A DNA stretch of 13,210 nucleotides, from NCBI GenBank assembly GCA_051745835.1, contig JBNJEL010000051.1, forward strand, positions 1 to 13,210, written 5' to 3'. Source of the stretch: JBNJEL01 sp051745835. GTDB lineage: Bacteria > Bacillota > Halanaerobiia > Halobacteroidales > Acetohalobiaceae. A model generated the notes under the pieces. The model ran no database searches and was not told the origin of the DNA. It was given only the letters and a program-made list of their open reading frames with translations. Positions 13,176 through 13,210 of this stretch are shown piece after piece. The translations under genes and the position numbers were made by a program. Each line of letters opens with the position of its first letter. The stretch's first letter is position 1.

Positions 13176-13210
13176 ATCTCAAACTATTATCATTACTTTA
13201 ATTCTAGATT

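Noticed and set aside
13193..13210. Possible tail of another minus-strand gene (reading NLELK then stop) at the right edge
   Set aside because: Only six codons are in view and other frames also end by chance here; it cannot be supported.

Overview
This window is AT-rich and gene-dense. It looks like a near-origin segment of an anaerobic Firmicutes-type chromosome. Ribosomal, replication and purine genes are ordered much as in Clostridia and Bacilli (ychF, rpsF-ssb-rpsR, a small MazG-like gene, a YybS-type membrane protein, rplI, dnaB). Next to them lie strictly anaerobic functions: a corrinoid protein, a UroD-type methyltransferase and a double-cubane-type iron-sulfur protein. My best guess is a halophilic acetogen or fermenter of the Halanaerobiales type. 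That rests on gene content, acidic proteins and low GC, not on a database match.

Layout. Positions 1-2198 (minus) hold an accessory operon read right to left: a 2-hydroxyacyl-CoA-dehydratase-like (double-cubane) protein, a B12-binding corrinoid protein, and the start of a UroD-family methyltransferase that runs off the left edge. A 313-bp AT-only-like spacer (2199-2511) separates it from a divergent cytosine-deaminase-like amidohydrolase (2512-3732, plus). That gene converges on purA, and a strong bidirectional terminator lies between them. From there to the right edge everything is on the minus strand: purB-purA (AMP branch of purine synthesis, own promoter), dnaB, rplI (own promoter), yybS preceded by a MazG-like gene, rpsF-ssb-rpsR (own promoter and leader, closed by an intrinsic terminator), ychF (own promoter), then a nitroreductase and a DUF951 protein closed by another terminator.

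How the genes work together. The right three quarters is housekeeping: replication (DnaB helicase, SSB), translation (S6, S18, L9, YchF) and adenylate synthesis (PurB, PurA). The left end looks like one-carbon metabolism. The corrinoid protein would carry a methyl group, the UroD protein would move that group on or off the cobamide, and the double-cubane protein may supply low-potential electrons. The amidohydrolase might feed an N-methylated or ring compound into it, but no substrate can be read from the sequence.

The most interesting points are: the pairing of a double-cubane protein with a corrinoid/UroD module; absence of the usual c-di-AMP phosphodiesterase gene (gdpP) from its slot between yybS and rplI; an rpsF leader that can fold over its own ribosome-binding site; and a 16-nt extended -10 promoter core shared exactly by two unrelated genes. 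Several start codons are corrected from the outermost possible start (purA, yybS, rpsF, ychF).
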